A DNA stretch of 64,000 nucleotides from Aquicoccus porphyridii (GCF_008369105.1 NZ_VINQ01000001.1:124001-188000), one strand, 5' to 3'. Numbered from the stretch's first letter, positions 28,741 to 37,724 are shown. The notes: a model not told the origin generated them from the sequence alone. A program made the numbers and translations.

Positions 28741-28864
28741 GGGCCCTGCCTTTGCCGTTTGTTCCGGGTTAGCCTATTCGCGCCGTGTTGAAAAGACGCC
28801 ATGCGCTGATCTGGACCTTGGGCGCCGCCATGCTTAGGTAAGAGGTGTTGCAACGGAGAGTATC

Positions 28865-29278
28865 ATGGCCACGCAAGCCTTTGAGGACATTGTCGAGGAT
28901 TTCGAGTTTCTGGAAGATTGGGAATCGCGCTATGCCCATGTGATCGAAGAGGGCAAGGCGATGGACCCGTTGCCCGATGCGCTCAAGGTGCCCGCCACCA
29001 AGGTCGAGGGCTGTGCCAGCCAGGTCTGGCTGCATCCGCGGATCGAGGGCGGCGTGTTCTCGTTCGAGGGCGATTCCGATGCCATGATCGTGCGCGGGCT
29101 GATTGCGGTGTTGCGCAGGCTTTACAACGGGTTGCCGGTCGATGAGGTGGTGCGCGTCGATGCCCGCGCCGAGATGGCGCGGCTCGGACTGGACGAGGCG
29201 CTTTCGGCGCAACGCTCGAACGGGTTGCGCGCGATGATCGAGCGTATCCGCAGCGTGGCAGCGACGGCCACGGCCTAG
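28865..29278 (+). CDS. sufE: Cysteine desulfuration protein SufE
   Basis: Sulfur-acceptor protein that takes persulfide from the SufS cysteine desulfurase for Fe-S cluster assembly. The 137-residue protein has the family Cys in VEGCASQVWL (about residue 51) and the expected FEDIVEDFEFLEDWESRY start. The rest of the suf operon is not nearby. It is convergent with a PLP enzyme of sulfur amino-acid metabolism; whether they cooperate is not shown. Confidence 0.93.
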   Translation: MATQAFEDIVEDFEFLEDWESRYAHVIEEGKAMDPLPDALKVPATKVEGCASQVWLHPRIEGGVFSFEGDSDAMIVRGLIAVLRRLYNGLPVDEVVRVDARAEMARLGLDEALSAQRSNGLRAMIERIRSVAATATA

Positions 29279-29332
29279 GCCGGGCGACTTGCCCTTTTTA
29301 CCGCAGAAAAACCGCGCGCGCGTGACCCTGGG

Positions 29333-30418
29333 CTAGGCCCGGTCAAGCGCGCGGGCGAGATCGGCCATGAGCCGGTCGGTGGGTTCGGTGCCAAACGACA
29401 GGCGCAGGAATCCGGCGGGCACCGCGTCGCCCCAGCGGGCACGGCGGTCGCCCGAACTGTGCAACCCGCCGAAACTGGTGGTGGGGGCAAAGCCCGCCAT
29501 TTCAAGGAACCGGTCGGCGGTGGGCGCATCGGCGAAGGTGGCCCCGACGAGAAACCCCTGATCGCTGGTCTGGGGGTGGGGCGCGGGGTAGATGACATCC
29601 GACACCTTGTCCGAGGCGGAAAGGATCGGCAGCGCGGCGCGGGCGTTTTCGCACATCCGCGCAAGCCGCAAATCGAGCGTTTCAAGACCACGCAGCAAGA
29701 GCCACGCCTCGAACGGGCCGGGAATCGCACCGGCGAGCGAGCGGGTGGCATGGAGCCGCTCCATCAACCCCGCGTCACGGCTGGCCACATGGCCCATGAG
29801 CAGGTCGGAATGCCCGCCCATCGCCTTGGTATCCGAGACGATCACCGCGTCGGCGCCCAGATCGAGCGGCTGTTGCAGAAGCGGCGTGCAGACCGTGTTG
29901 TCGACCACCAGCCGCGCGCCCACCGCGTGGCAACGCTCGGCCAGCGCGGCGATGTCGATCACGTCGAGGCCGGGATTGGACGGGGTTTCGACGATGACCA
30001 TGGCGATTCCGTCGAGCGGGGCCGTGGCGATGTCGTGCGCAGCACAGGTCTGCATGGTGATGCCGAACGGGGCGAGCACGGTTTCGGTGAGCGCGCGGGC
30101 GGCGTAATAGCCATCCGAGAGCAGGAGCACCCGGTCGCCCGTCTTGAGCGCGGCCATCATCAGCGCGCCGTAAGCCCCCATGCCCGAAGGGAAAAGCAGG
30201 CAGGGCGCGTCTTCGAGCAGCGCGAGGCGCGCCTCGACCGCCGAGACGGTGGGGGTGGCCATGCGGCCATAGCTGCGATCCGGCGCAGGCTGTTCGGAAA
30301 GCGCGAAAGCCGAGGTCATGACCAGCGGTTCGGGCACCGGATCGCCGGGTTCGAGCGCGCCCGAGCGCGCGTGCAGCATGGCGTGAAAGCGGGTGGTGGG
30401 GTCGGGTCTGTCACTCAT
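29333..30418 (-). CDS. Cystathionine gamma-lyase-like PLP enzyme
   Basis: Fold-type I PLP enzyme of the Cys/Met metabolism family (gamma-synthase, beta- or gamma-lyase), 361 residues. The PLP Lys is in VSDTKAMGGHSDLLMG (about residue 190), in the family S-x-T-K-x-x-x-G-H pattern. MGAYGALMMAAL lines the cofactor phosphate site. The protein is slightly shorter than typical members (380-400), mainly at the N-terminus. It could be a cystathionine lyase or a methionine gamma-lyase-type enzyme; the sequence alone does not decide. Confidence 0.85.
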   Translation of the reverse strand: MSDRPDPTTRFHAMLHARSGALEPGDPVPEPLVMTSAFALSEQPAPDRSYGRMATPTVSAVEARLALLEDAPCLLFPSGMGAYGALMMAALKTGDRVLLLSDGYYAARALTETVLAPFGITMQTCAAHDIATAPLDGIAMVIVETPSNPGLDVIDIAALAERCHAVGARLVVDNTVCTPLLQQPLDLGADAVIVSDTKAMGGHSDLLMGHVASRDAGLMERLHATRSLAGAIPGPFEAWLLLRGLETLDLRLARMCENARAALPILSASDKVSDVIYPAPHPQTSDQGFLVGATFADAPTADRFLEMAGFAPTTSFGGLHSSGDRRARWGDAVPAGFLRLSFGTEPTDRLMADLARALDRA

Positions 30419-30516
30419 GCGCGCGACTATGCGGCGAATGCCGCGGCGTCACAAGCCGGGATGCGTTGACCGGCCCGGGCGGTGACGTCACGTTGATCGA
30501 GAAAGGGAGGATCACC

Positions 30517-30936
30517 ATGGACCATGTCGGATTTTCAGGCGAGCAGTTTCGCGGCTTTCGCGATGTGCCGCGCAAGGGCGCGATTCACATGCTCAACCTC
30601 GTCAAGCTGCGCGAGAAGGCCGAATACGCGGATGGGCGCGAGGCCACGGGGGCCGAGGCCTATGCCGCCTATGGCCGCGAGACGGCGCATATCCTCGAAC
30701 GGCTGGGCGGGCGGATCGTCTGGCGCGGCAAGATGGAATTCATGTTGATCGGGCCGCAGGAGGGGGAGAACTGGGATCACTGTTTTATCGCCGAATATCC
30801 CGATGCCGATGCCTTTGTCAGCATGATCAAGGACCCCGAGTATCGCGCGGCGATGGAGCATCGGCAGGCGGCGGTGCTCGATTCGCGGCTGATCCGCATG
30901 GAGCCCCTGCCGGTGGGCGAGGATTTTGGCGGCTAG
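30517..30936 (+). CDS. DUF1330 domain protein
   Basis: Small dimeric alpha/beta-barrel (ferredoxin-like) protein of 139 residues, DUF1330 type. A strong GGGAGG site precedes ATG 30517. The core strands are visible in GAIHMLNLVKLREKAEY, RIVWRGKMEFMLIG and CFIAEYPDADAFVSMI. Function is unknown; members are monooxygenase-like in fold and often appear in catabolic settings. It is divergent from the PLP enzyme and convergent with the P450. Confidence 0.8.
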   Translation: MDHVGFSGEQFRGFRDVPRKGAIHMLNLVKLREKAEYADGREATGAEAYAAYGRETAHILERLGGRIVWRGKMEFMLIGPQEGENWDHCFIAEYPDADAFVSMIKDPEYRAAMEHRQAAVLDSRLIRMEPLPVGEDFGG

Positions 30937-30951
30937 CACCCCCGCGCGGCG

Positions 30952-32169
30952 TCAGGTCACGCGGATCGGCAGGCTGGCATAGCCGCGAAACCGCGCCAGC
31001 GGAACGAGGCGGCGCGGGCCGGTCTGCTCGATCCTTGGAAAGCGCGAGATGAATTTCCCCAGCGCGATGCGCCCCTCGATCCGTGCCAGCGTCGCGCCAA
31101 GGCAGACATGAATGCCGGTGATGAACGCGATATGGCGGTTGGGTTTGCGGGTGATGTCGACCGTTTCGGGCGCGTCGAACATCGCCGGGTCGCGGTTGGC
31201 GCCAGCGATCGAGGTGTGAATATAGGTGCCCTCGGGCAGCACCGTGCCGTCGGGAAGCTCGATATCCGCATCGGCGAGGCGGTTGCCGATCTGCAAGGGT
31301 GATTGCACCCGCAGGAATTCCTCGACCGCGGTGTCAATCAGGCCGGGATCGGCCAGAAGCATCCGGTGCTGCTCGGGCTCATCGAGCAGGATGCCGATGG
31401 AATTGCCGACAAAGCTGGTGGTGGTCTCGTGGCCCGCGTTGAGCAGGAAGATACAGTTCTGGATCAGCTCTTCCTGGGTCAGGCGGCGCCCGTCATGTTC
31501 GCCAAAGATGAGCGCCTCGAGCACTTCGCCCTGCGCGGCGCCTTCGGGGTTGGCACGGCGGTGGTTGATCAGATCGTCGAGAATCTCCGAGAATTCCGTG
31601 ACCGCCTGGTTGCCCGCTTGCAGCCGGTCTTCGGGCACCACGGGATCGAGCGCGCCAAGGATCGCCAGCGAATAATCACGCAGCTTGGCGCGGTATTGCT
31701 CGGGGATACCGAGCATGAAGGAAATGATCTCGGTCGGCAGGATCTTGGCGAAATCCTCGATCAGGTCGAGCTCGCCCAGCTCTTCGACCCGGTCGAGCAG
31801 GCGGTCGACGATCTCGTCGATCAGCGGTTCGAACTCGGCCAGCTTGCGCGGGGTGAACGCACCGGAGATCAGCTTGCGCACCACGCTGTGATAGGGCGGA
31901 TCGTTGAAGATGAGCGAGGTGGTGTGATGGGTGAGCAGCGGGCATTGGCCGAACTTGCGGCCGAATTCGCGGGTCTTGTCCGAAAGCATGTCGCGCGACT
32001 GGTAGACGCGCAGGCAATCGGCATGGCGGGTCAGAAAGACCGAGCCGTCGGCGTTGCGATGCACGGGCGAGGCCTCGCGCAGGGCGCGCAGGGTGGGATA
32101 GGGATTTTCGATGAAATCCGGCCCGATCTCCATCAGGTCGAAATCGTTGATTGTGCCGTCCATGTCCAT
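30952..32169 (-). CDS. Cytochrome P450
   Basis: Soluble bacterial P450 monooxygenase of 405 residues from the ATG at 32169, preceded by GAGGGAGG. The I-helix motif is NAGHETTTSF, the ExxR is in EEFLRVQSP, and the heme-Cys loop is FITGIHVCLG (Cys near residue 350). It has no membrane anchor. Substrate is unknown and no ferredoxin or reductase gene is adjacent. It lies downstream of an AHL synthase gene on the same strand but beyond a strong terminator, and has its own palindromic promoter element, so it is probably transcribed separately. Confidence 0.9.
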   Translation of the reverse strand: MDMDGTINDFDLMEIGPDFIENPYPTLRALREASPVHRNADGSVFLTRHADCLRVYQSRDMLSDKTREFGRKFGQCPLLTHHTTSLIFNDPPYHSVVRKLISGAFTPRKLAEFEPLIDEIVDRLLDRVEELGELDLIEDFAKILPTEIISFMLGIPEQYRAKLRDYSLAILGALDPVVPEDRLQAGNQAVTEFSEILDDLINHRRANPEGAAQGEVLEALIFGEHDGRRLTQEELIQNCIFLLNAGHETTTSFVGNSIGILLDEPEQHRMLLADPGLIDTAVEEFLRVQSPLQIGNRLADADIELPDGTVLPEGTYIHTSIAGANRDPAMFDAPETVDITRKPNRHIAFITGIHVCLGATLARIEGRIALGKFISRFPRIEQTGPRRLVPLARFRGYASLPIRVT

Positions 32170-32197
32170 GCCTCCCTCGGATCTTCCTCGGGGCATG

Positions 32198-32211
32198 GTA
32201 AGCGCGCTTAC
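32198..32211. promoter_or_regulatory. Palindromic operator candidate upstream of the P450
   Basis: A perfect 14-base palindrome, GTAAGCGCGCTTAC, starts 29 bases upstream of the P450 start codon, inside the likely promoter. It resembles a LacI-type half-site pair with two extra central bases, or a TetR site. The regulator is unknown. Confidence 0.45.
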
Positions 32212-32267
32212 GATCCGGGGCAACCCGGTCTTGCCGGCACTGCTGGTGCCGAGCGACAAATCAGGGT

Positions 32268-32360
32268 AAAAAACCGGCCTCTCCCTGCGATGGTTGGCAG
32301 GGCTGTGACACGCCCCCTGCCAACCGGCATTTGGGGAGCTGCTTTTCGCAGGGAGAGGCC
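32268..32360 (-). terminator. Long nested-hairpin terminator after the AHL synthase gene
   Basis: Reading the minus strand, a perfect 15-base outer stem (arms 32346-32360 and 32276-32290) encloses an internal loop and a perfect 11-base inner stem (32315-32325 with 32292-32302). TTTTTT follows the outer stem two bases later. This is a strong intrinsic terminator for the upstream luxI-type gene and is unusually elaborate. A further GC hairpin lies just before it at 32361-32380. Confidence 0.75.
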
Positions 32361-32418
32361 CCCGGCGCTTGCGCGCCGGGCTAGGGAACCGTGAGTGTGG
32401 TTGTCTCAGTCGACCGGT

Positions 32419-33243
32419 TCAGTGAACCGATCGGGAAGTGTGATCGTCCTCCTGTGCAAAACGGGCCGAAAGCGTGGCGGCCAATGCCCGTGCCGCGGCC
32501 TGTTCGTCAGCCGAGACTGCCGCGGCGATCTGTTCGTCCAGATAGGATCTGAGCGCCGACGGCAGGTGATCGTGAGTGGTGGGCTTGCTGCGGGCTGCGT
32601 CAAAGGCGGCGCGCACGATATTCTCGGGCGTGAAGACATCATGGGTAATTCCCGAGAAGTCACGCAGGCGCGCAACGCGCTCTTCCGAGCAATCCATGAG
32701 CGCGGCCATCGCGGTGACCTTGCCCATCGGTTTGGCGGTGCCAAGATAATCGTATGGCGCGTTGCCCGAGCGGATCATCACGCGGTTCATCACCGGGTCG
32801 ATCACCGCCACCGCATCGAGAATGCCCGCCGCACGGCCATATTCAAAGGCGGCGATCATCACTTCGGAGGTGACATAGGAGATCGAGTTCTTGGCCCCGC
32901 CGCTGCGCGCAAGGCGTTCGGTATCGACGCAAAAGCGCGTGGCTTCCCAGACTTGCGCGCTGCGCAGGGGCGGCTCGCCGTCAAGGATTTCATGGAACAC
33001 GTCCGAGAGCATGTGCGGGCCGGTGGTTTGCAAAAGGCGCATGCAACCGACCACGTGGCCGTCATCGTCAAGCGCGATGATGTAGACCGGGTCGAGCGTG
33101 TCAAACTCGTCGATCTCGCGCCCGTCGGTGACCTTGACATCCCAGCCGAGGCGGCCCTGGAACACGCGGGCGCGCAGGCGGTACATTTCGTCGATTATAT
33201 CCGTGTGACGATCACGGTTCAGTGCATCTGTGACGATGATCAT
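32419..33243 (-). CDS. luxI: Acyl-homoserine-lactone synthase (LuxI family)
   Basis: Makes N-acyl-homoserine lactone signals from acyl-ACP and S-adenosylmethionine. Starting at ATG 33243 (GGGGAT seven bases upstream), the 274-residue protein has every invariant LuxI residue at the expected place: R24, F28, W34, D45, D48, R69, E100 and R103. Residues beyond about 205 form an extra Ala-rich helical tail of about 70 residues not usual in LuxI (typically 200-220). The luxR-type regulator lies directly upstream on the same strand. The signal identity cannot be read from sequence. Confidence 0.93.
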   Translation of the reverse strand: MIIVTDALNRDRHTDIIDEMYRLRARVFQGRLGWDVKVTDGREIDEFDTLDPVYIIALDDDGHVVGCMRLLQTTGPHMLSDVFHEILDGEPPLRSAQVWEATRFCVDTERLARSGGAKNSISYVTSEVMIAAFEYGRAAGILDAVAVIDPVMNRVMIRSGNAPYDYLGTAKPMGKVTAMAALMDCSEERVARLRDFSGITHDVFTPENIVRAAFDAARSKPTTHDHLPSALRSYLDEQIAAAVSADEQAAARALAATLSARFAQEDDHTSRSVH

Positions 33244-33312
33244 TGTTTTTATCCCCAAATTTGTCGTCGTAAGGAGAGGGTCGCCTATTCCGGGCGAATG
33301 GGCCATTAGGGG

Positions 33313-33329
33313 TTTCCCGTAATGGGAAA
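33313..33329. promoter_or_regulatory. Lux-box-like inverted repeat
   Basis: TTTCCC-N5-GGGAAA lies between luxR and luxI, centred about 78 bases upstream of the luxI start. That is a suitable distance for a LuxR activator site if transcription starts near 33279. A second imperfect repeat (GCCTATTC / GAATGGGC, 33283-33303) overlaps the presumed promoter. Binding is inferred from position only. Confidence 0.45.
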
Positions 33330-33390
33330 TGCTCACGCAGTGTCATATTTCGGGCACGAGCCATGGATCGGGGGCCAACCGATCGGGGAG

Positions 33391-34095
33391 TCAGCCGGGC
33401 TTGACGAGGCCGAGGCTGATCGCACGGCCGACCGCCTGTGCGGTGGTCAGCGCCCCGAGCTTGGAGCGGCCGGAGCGCAGGTGAACCTCGACCGTGCGGT
33501 GCGAGATCGACAGGATATCGCCGATATCCTGCTGTGACTTGCCCTCGGCCACCCATTGCAGGATCTCGCATTCACGTGACGACAGGGCCGGGCGGTGCAG
33601 CGTCGCCATCGCGAGTTCGGATTGCATCACGTTGTCATGCATGTGCACCGCGGCGACCTGAAGATTGCCCATCACGTTTTTCTTGAGACTGTGCCATTCG
33701 CGTTCAGAGCAGCCGCGGGTGACCGAAAGCAGCCCGAAATCGCCATAGGGCCCACGCACCGGGACGGTCAGGCCCCGGGGGGACACGCCGAACTGGGGCG
33801 CGTCGTCGAATACCGTGCGGAAATGGGGGGTGCGTTCAAGCCGGTCCCAATCGACCGGGGCGATGGATTTTCGCCCGTAATGCAGGGTCGGGTCGATCCG
33901 GTGAAGACCCTTGCGCGTGTAATGCTCGATCCAGTCGGGCCGGTAATTGGCAAAGCCCTGCACCGTGCCCGAGACCGGGTTGAGCGTGGCATAGGAGGCA
34001 TGGTCGAACTCGAGTGTCTGGCACAGATCGTCAAGAAACCGCAGGAAGCGGTCATCCGCATCCGGTATCTTGCTAAGGTCGATCAGGTCCATCAT
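33391..34095 (-). CDS. luxR: LuxR family autoinducer-binding regulator
   Basis: Quorum-sensing transcription factor of 234 residues. The N-terminal autoinducer domain keeps the TraR/LuxR ligand residues W55, Y59, D68 and W83 (in YRPDWIEHYT, RIDPT and PVDWD). The C-terminal helix-turn-helix is SSRECEILQWVAEGKSQQDI followed by SHRTVEVHLRSGRSKLGAL. It precedes the AHL synthase by 147 bases on the same strand, a classical pair, and its intact ligand pocket argues it is a signal-responsive regulator rather than a solo remnant. Confidence 0.92.
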   Translation of the reverse strand: MMDLIDLSKIPDADDRFLRFLDDLCQTLEFDHASYATLNPVSGTVQGFANYRPDWIEHYTRKGLHRIDPTLHYGRKSIAPVDWDRLERTPHFRTVFDDAPQFGVSPRGLTVPVRGPYGDFGLLSVTRGCSEREWHSLKKNVMGNLQVAAVHMHDNVMQSELAMATLHRPALSSRECEILQWVAEGKSQQDIGDILSISHRTVEVHLRSGRSKLGALTTAQAVGRAISLGLVKPG

Positions 34096-34261
34096 GGCAC
34101 CCTGTTCATGTCTGGCGGGTCTGGCTGGACGCGATCATAACCGAGAACGGCCCGGATTCACAACGCTAACGCGCGGGCGCGCGATCGCTGGGCGGTTTTC
34201 TTCTCGGCGGGCATGGCGCGCGATGGTTCTTTCACGGACACGCGCCGTGGGATTGCAAACC

Positions 34262-34300
34262 CCGAAAAGAAGGCCGCGCAACCCGGGGCTGCGCGGCCTT
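34262..34300 (-). terminator. Intrinsic terminator after rplI
   Basis: On the minus strand a perfect 11-base stem (arms 34290-34300 and 34270-34280) is followed by CTTTTC. It lies 27 bases past the rplI stop and would end the rpsF-rpsR-rplI transcript. Confidence 0.75.
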
Positions 34301-34327
34301 GATGTCTCACGAAGCGGGCGAACGGGA

Positions 34328-34975
34328 TCAGCGCTCTTCGCTGTCCGCGTCGTCCTGGTCGGCGGGCTCTTCCTCGATCCCTACGGCCTCGGCGAGTTCG
34401 TCGTCGTCCGAGGCGGCGGCGCCGATATCCTCGAACAGTTCGGCGATCTCGAAATCGGCGGCAGCCTCTTCTTCGGCGGCCAGTTCCTGGATCGACTTGC
34501 CCGAGGCCTGAAGCTCGGCCTCTTCGGGCGAACGCGCGACGTTGAGCTGGATGGTCACGTCAACCTCGGGGTGGAGGTTCACATGCACGTCATGCAGGCC
34601 CAGTTCCTTGATCGGGCGCGACAGCGACACCTGTTTGCGATCGAGCGAGAACCCGGCCTCGCTCGTGGCGTCGGCGGCGTCGCGGGTGGAGACCGACCCG
34701 TAGAGCGACCCGGAATCCGAAGCCGAGCGAATCACGATGAACCGCTGACCTTCGAGTTTCGCGGCCAGCGCCTCGGCCTCCTTGCGGGTTTCGAGGTTGC
34801 GCGCTTCGAGCTGGGCCTTGCGGGCCTCGAAGGAGGCGATGTTGGCCTCGGAGGCCGACAGCGCCTTGCCCTGCGGCAAAAGGAAGTTGCGTGCATAGCC
34901 GGGCCTGACGTCGACGACATCGCCCATCTGGCCGAGCTTGGCCACGCGTTCGAGAAGGATCACTTGCATTGCCAT
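34328..34975 (-). CDS. rplI: 50S ribosomal protein L9
   Basis: Large-subunit protein L9, 215 residues. The N-terminal domain is typical ([25 protein letters not shown] in two parts), followed by the long connecting helix and the C-terminal domain ([17 protein letters not shown]). The last ~45 residues form an acidic tail (Asp/Glu-rich) that extends beyond the ~150-residue E. coli protein; such tails are common in alphaproteobacteria. It is the last gene of the S6-S18-L9 operon, 8 bases from rpsR. Confidence 0.97.
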   Translation of the reverse strand: MAMQVILLERVAKLGQMGDVVDVRPGYARNFLLPQGKALSASEANIASFEARKAQLEARNLETRKEAEALAAKLEGQRFIVIRSASDSGSLYGSVSTRDAADATSEAGFSLDRKQVSLSRPIKELGLHDVHVNLHPEVDVTIQLNVARSPEEAELQASGKSIQELAAEEEAAADFEIAELFEDIGAAASDDDELAEAVGIEEEPADQDDADSEER

Positions 34976-34983
34976 ACTCCTTC

Positions 34984-35211
34984 TTATTTCACGGCATAGG
35001 GCAGCAGGGCGAGGAAGCGGGCGCGTTTGATGGCGCGGGCCAGCTCACGCTGCTTCTTGGCCGAGACGGCGGTGATGCGCGAGGGCACGATCTTGCCACG
35101 CTCGGAGATGTAGCGTTGCAGCAGACGGGTGTCCTTGTAGTCGATCTTGGGTGCGTTGTCGCCCGAGAAGGGGCACACCTTGCGACGGCGGAAAAACGGT
35201 TTTGTTGCCAT
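34984..35211 (-). CDS. rpsR: 30S ribosomal protein S18
   Basis: Small-subunit protein of 75 residues, with the conserved [10 protein letters not shown] start, the [18 protein letters not shown] core and the basic C-terminus [14 protein letters not shown]. It lies between rpsF (26 bases upstream) and rplI, the usual order. Confidence 0.97.
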   Translation of the reverse strand: MATKPFFRRRKVCPFSGDNAPKIDYKDTRLLQRYISERGKIVPSRITAVSAKKQRELARAIKRARFLALLPYAVK

Positions 35212-35237
35212 GGTTTAGGGTCCTTTCCTCAGGCTGA

Positions 35238-35591
35238 TCAACGGCGCTCGCGGCGCTCGGGGCGCTCGTCGCGCTTCTGCATCTGGACCGAGGGGCCCTC
35301 GACATGCTCTTCGACCTTGATGGTCAGAACGCGCATCACGTCGTCATGCAGGCGCATGAGGCGTTCCATTTCGTGAACGGCCGATGCCGGGGCGTCGGAT
35401 CTCAGGAAAGCATAATGCCCCTTGCGGTTCTTGTTGATCTTGTAGGCCATCGTCTTGACGCCCCAGTATTCGCTGTCGACGACGTTTCCGCCATTGTCGC
35501 TCAGCACGGCGCCGAAATGTTCGATGAGACCCTCGGCCTGGGTGTTGGACAGGTCCTGGCGCGAGATGAAAACATGCTCGTAGAGCGGCAT
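35238..35591 (-). CDS. rpsF: 30S ribosomal protein S6
   Basis: Small-subunit protein of 117 residues, which pairs with S18 in the 30S platform. Starts MPLYEHVFISRQDLSNTQAE and contains the NRKGHYAFLRSDAPASAVHE segment, with a charged Arg/Glu-rich C-terminus. It leads the operon; the ~280 bases upstream, up to the divergent membrane-protein gene, must contain its promoter, but no clear motif was recognised there. Confidence 0.97.
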   Translation of the reverse strand: MPLYEHVFISRQDLSNTQAEGLIEHFGAVLSDNGGNVVDSEYWGVKTMAYKINKNRKGHYAFLRSDAPASAVHEMERLMRLHDDVMRVLTIKVEEHVEGPSVQMQKRDERPERRERR

Positions 35592-35874
35592 GCGATCTTC
35601 CTTCTTGTCATGCGCATTTCATAGGAGGGCCGATGTCACCTTCCGCGACCCATCCACGAGAGACTGCGCGGTTCATGAAAAACTGCGGAAGGACGAGAGC
35701 GTTTACGACGTTTCCGCCCGTGGCGCAAGACGCTGCGAACCGGCGCGGCCGGGGCGCGATTACCGGCGGGCGGGGATGCCGGTAAATTGCCCAGATCGTG
35801 TCCCACTCCTGCCGGGATCGGCTCGCAGGCTTGCCGGATGGGCCGGAACGGTCGCCGTCACGAGGATGAAATCC

Positions 35875-36357
35875 ATGGTCGCCATTTCCGAAACGCGAGA
35901 CGCGCAACATGATCCGGCGATTGCGATACCCGGCCATGCCACGAGCGGCATCATGGGCGCGGTCGGCGGGGCCGCGCTGTTGATCGCGGCGATCGGGCTG
36001 TGGCTTTGGCCCGGGGCAAGCTGGGATCCGCTGCTGATGCTGGTCAAGATGGGGCTGAGCCTGTTCCTGCTTTGCGGCGGCATGATGTTCCTGATGGCCG
36101 CGCGCCGCCCGTCGCATCCCGAGGTCCGGCTCGATGCGCGGCGAGGGTGTTTGCGACTGATCGAGCGCGACGCGGGCGCGGTGATCCGCGAGATCGAAAT
36201 CAGCTATGACGATCTGAGCGAAGTTGATCTGCGTGACGGGATGCTGATCGCGCGCGACCATCACGGGCAGGCGGTGGTGGCGATGCCGGTCGAACACAGC
36301 GGCGATATCGACGCGATCCGCGCGGCGCTTGGCCCGGGGTTTGCCCGCGCGGCGTAG
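35875..36357 (+). CDS. Hypothetical two-helix membrane protein
   Basis: Predicted membrane protein of 160 residues. From ATG 35875 (GAGGATG upstream) it shows two closely spaced membrane helices (about residues 26-45 and 53-75) and a C-terminal cytoplasmic domain with alternating strands (LDARRGCLRLIERDAGAVIR, then DDLSEVDLRDGMLIARDHH). It may resemble a small PH-like regulatory domain, but this is a guess. ATG 35866 is an alternative start. It is convergent with pgk. No function is assigned. Confidence 0.7.
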   Translation: MVAISETRDAQHDPAIAIPGHATSGIMGAVGGAALLIAAIGLWLWPGASWDPLLMLVKMGLSLFLLCGGMMFLMAARRPSHPEVRLDARRGCLRLIERDAGAVIREIEISYDDLSEVDLRDGMLIARDHHGQAVVAMPVEHSGDIDAIRAALGPGFARAA

Positions 36358-36409
36358 CCACCAAAGGACATCGCGCCGCGCCGATCCCTTCGCACCACCC
36401 GGGCGCGGC

Positions 36410-37597
36410 TCAGTTTTCCAGCGCGGCCACGCCGGGCAGGGTCTTGCCTTCCATCCATTCAAGGAACGCGCCGCCCGCGGTCGAGATATAGGTGAAATCC
36501 GCGGTCGCCCCCGCCTGGTTGAGCGCGGAGACCGTATCGCCCCCGCCCGCGACCGAAATCAGCGCGCCCGCGCGGCTGCGCTCGGCGGCCTTTTGCGCGG
36601 CGGCCCTCGTGGCGGCGTCGAACGGGGGCAGTTCGAACGCGCCCAGCGGGCCGTTCCAGATCAGCGTTCTGGCGTTGTCCAGCGCGGTGGCGATGCGCGC
36701 GACGGTGAGCGGCCCGGCATCGAGGATCATCGCGTCCGCGGGGCATTCGGTGGCGGGCACCGTCTCGTGGGCGGCATGGGCGGCGAATTCGCGCGCGACC
36801 ACGACATCCTCGGGCAGGATGATCTCGCAGCCCTGCGTCGTGGCCTTGGCCATGATCGCGCGCGCGGTGTCGGCCATGTCGTGTTCGCAAAGCGACTTGC
36901 CGACGTCGATGCCCTGTGCGGCGAGGAACGTGTTGGCCATGCCACCACCGATCACGAGGGTGTCGACCCGGGCCACGAGATTGCCCAGCAGGTCGAGCTT
37001 GGTCGAGACCTTGGAACCGCCCACCACCGCCATGACCGGGCGCACGGGTTTGCCCAGCGCCGCTTCGAGCGCCTCGAGCTCGGCCTGCATCAGCCGTCCG
37101 GCGCAGGATGGCAGGTGCCGCGCCACGCCTGCGGTCGAGGCATGCGCCCGATGCGCGGCGGAAAAGGCATCGTTGCAATAGACATCGCCCAGCCCGGCCA
37201 GCCGGGCGGCGAGCTCGGGGTCGTTGGCCTCTTCGCCGGGGTGAAAGCGGATATTCTCCAGCAGGAGCACATCGGCGGCGCGCGCCTCGTCGGTCATCAC
37301 CTCGGCGGCATCGAGCGTTTCGACGAAACCCACCGAACAGCCCAGCGCCTGCTCCAGCGCGGGCAGGGTGATGCGCAGGCTCAGGTCGAGCACCACCTTG
37401 CCCTTGGGTCGCCCGAAATGGGCCAGCAGCATGGGCTTGCCACCCTTGGCGATGATGTCGCGCACGGTGGGGGCGATGCGTTCGATCCGCGTGGCATCGC
37501 TCACCCGGCCGTCCTGCACCGGCACGTTGATGTCCACGCGGATCAGGACGCGCTTGCCCGCAAGATCCATGTCGTCAAGTGTCTTCCAGCCCATCAT
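36410..37597 (-). CDS. pgk: Phosphoglycerate kinase
   Basis: Glycolytic/gluconeogenic enzyme exchanging phosphate between 1,3-bisphosphoglycerate and ADP. The 395 residues carry the N-terminal substrate site ([19 protein letters not shown] split as RVDINVP) and HFGRPKG, the hinge region, and the nucleotide site [13 protein letters not shown] near residue 345. A second ATG three bases downstream of the first is equally possible. It is divergent from a cyclophilin gene. No gap gene is nearby. Confidence 0.97.
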   Translation of the reverse strand: MMGWKTLDDMDLAGKRVLIRVDINVPVQDGRVSDATRIERIAPTVRDIIAKGGKPMLLAHFGRPKGKVVLDLSLRITLPALEQALGCSVGFVETLDAAEVMTDEARAADVLLLENIRFHPGEEANDPELAARLAGLGDVYCNDAFSAAHRAHASTAGVARHLPSCAGRLMQAELEALEAALGKPVRPVMAVVGGSKVSTKLDLLGNLVARVDTLVIGGGMANTFLAAQGIDVGKSLCEHDMADTARAIMAKATTQGCEIILPEDVVVAREFAAHAAHETVPATECPADAMILDAGPLTVARIATALDNARTLIWNGPLGAFELPPFDAATRAAAQKAAERSRAGALISVAGGGDTVSALNQAGATADFTYISTAGGAFLEWMEGKTLPGVAALEN

Positions 37598-37724
37598 GTC
37601 CCCTTGTCACGTTCTTTCGTTGGCGTCTCTTTGGCGAAGCCCCGCCCGCGCGTCAATGCCGTGACTTGCCGTGGCGCACAATGCGGCATAGGTAACGGGC
37701 AAAGACACAGGAAGGAGAGCCGAC

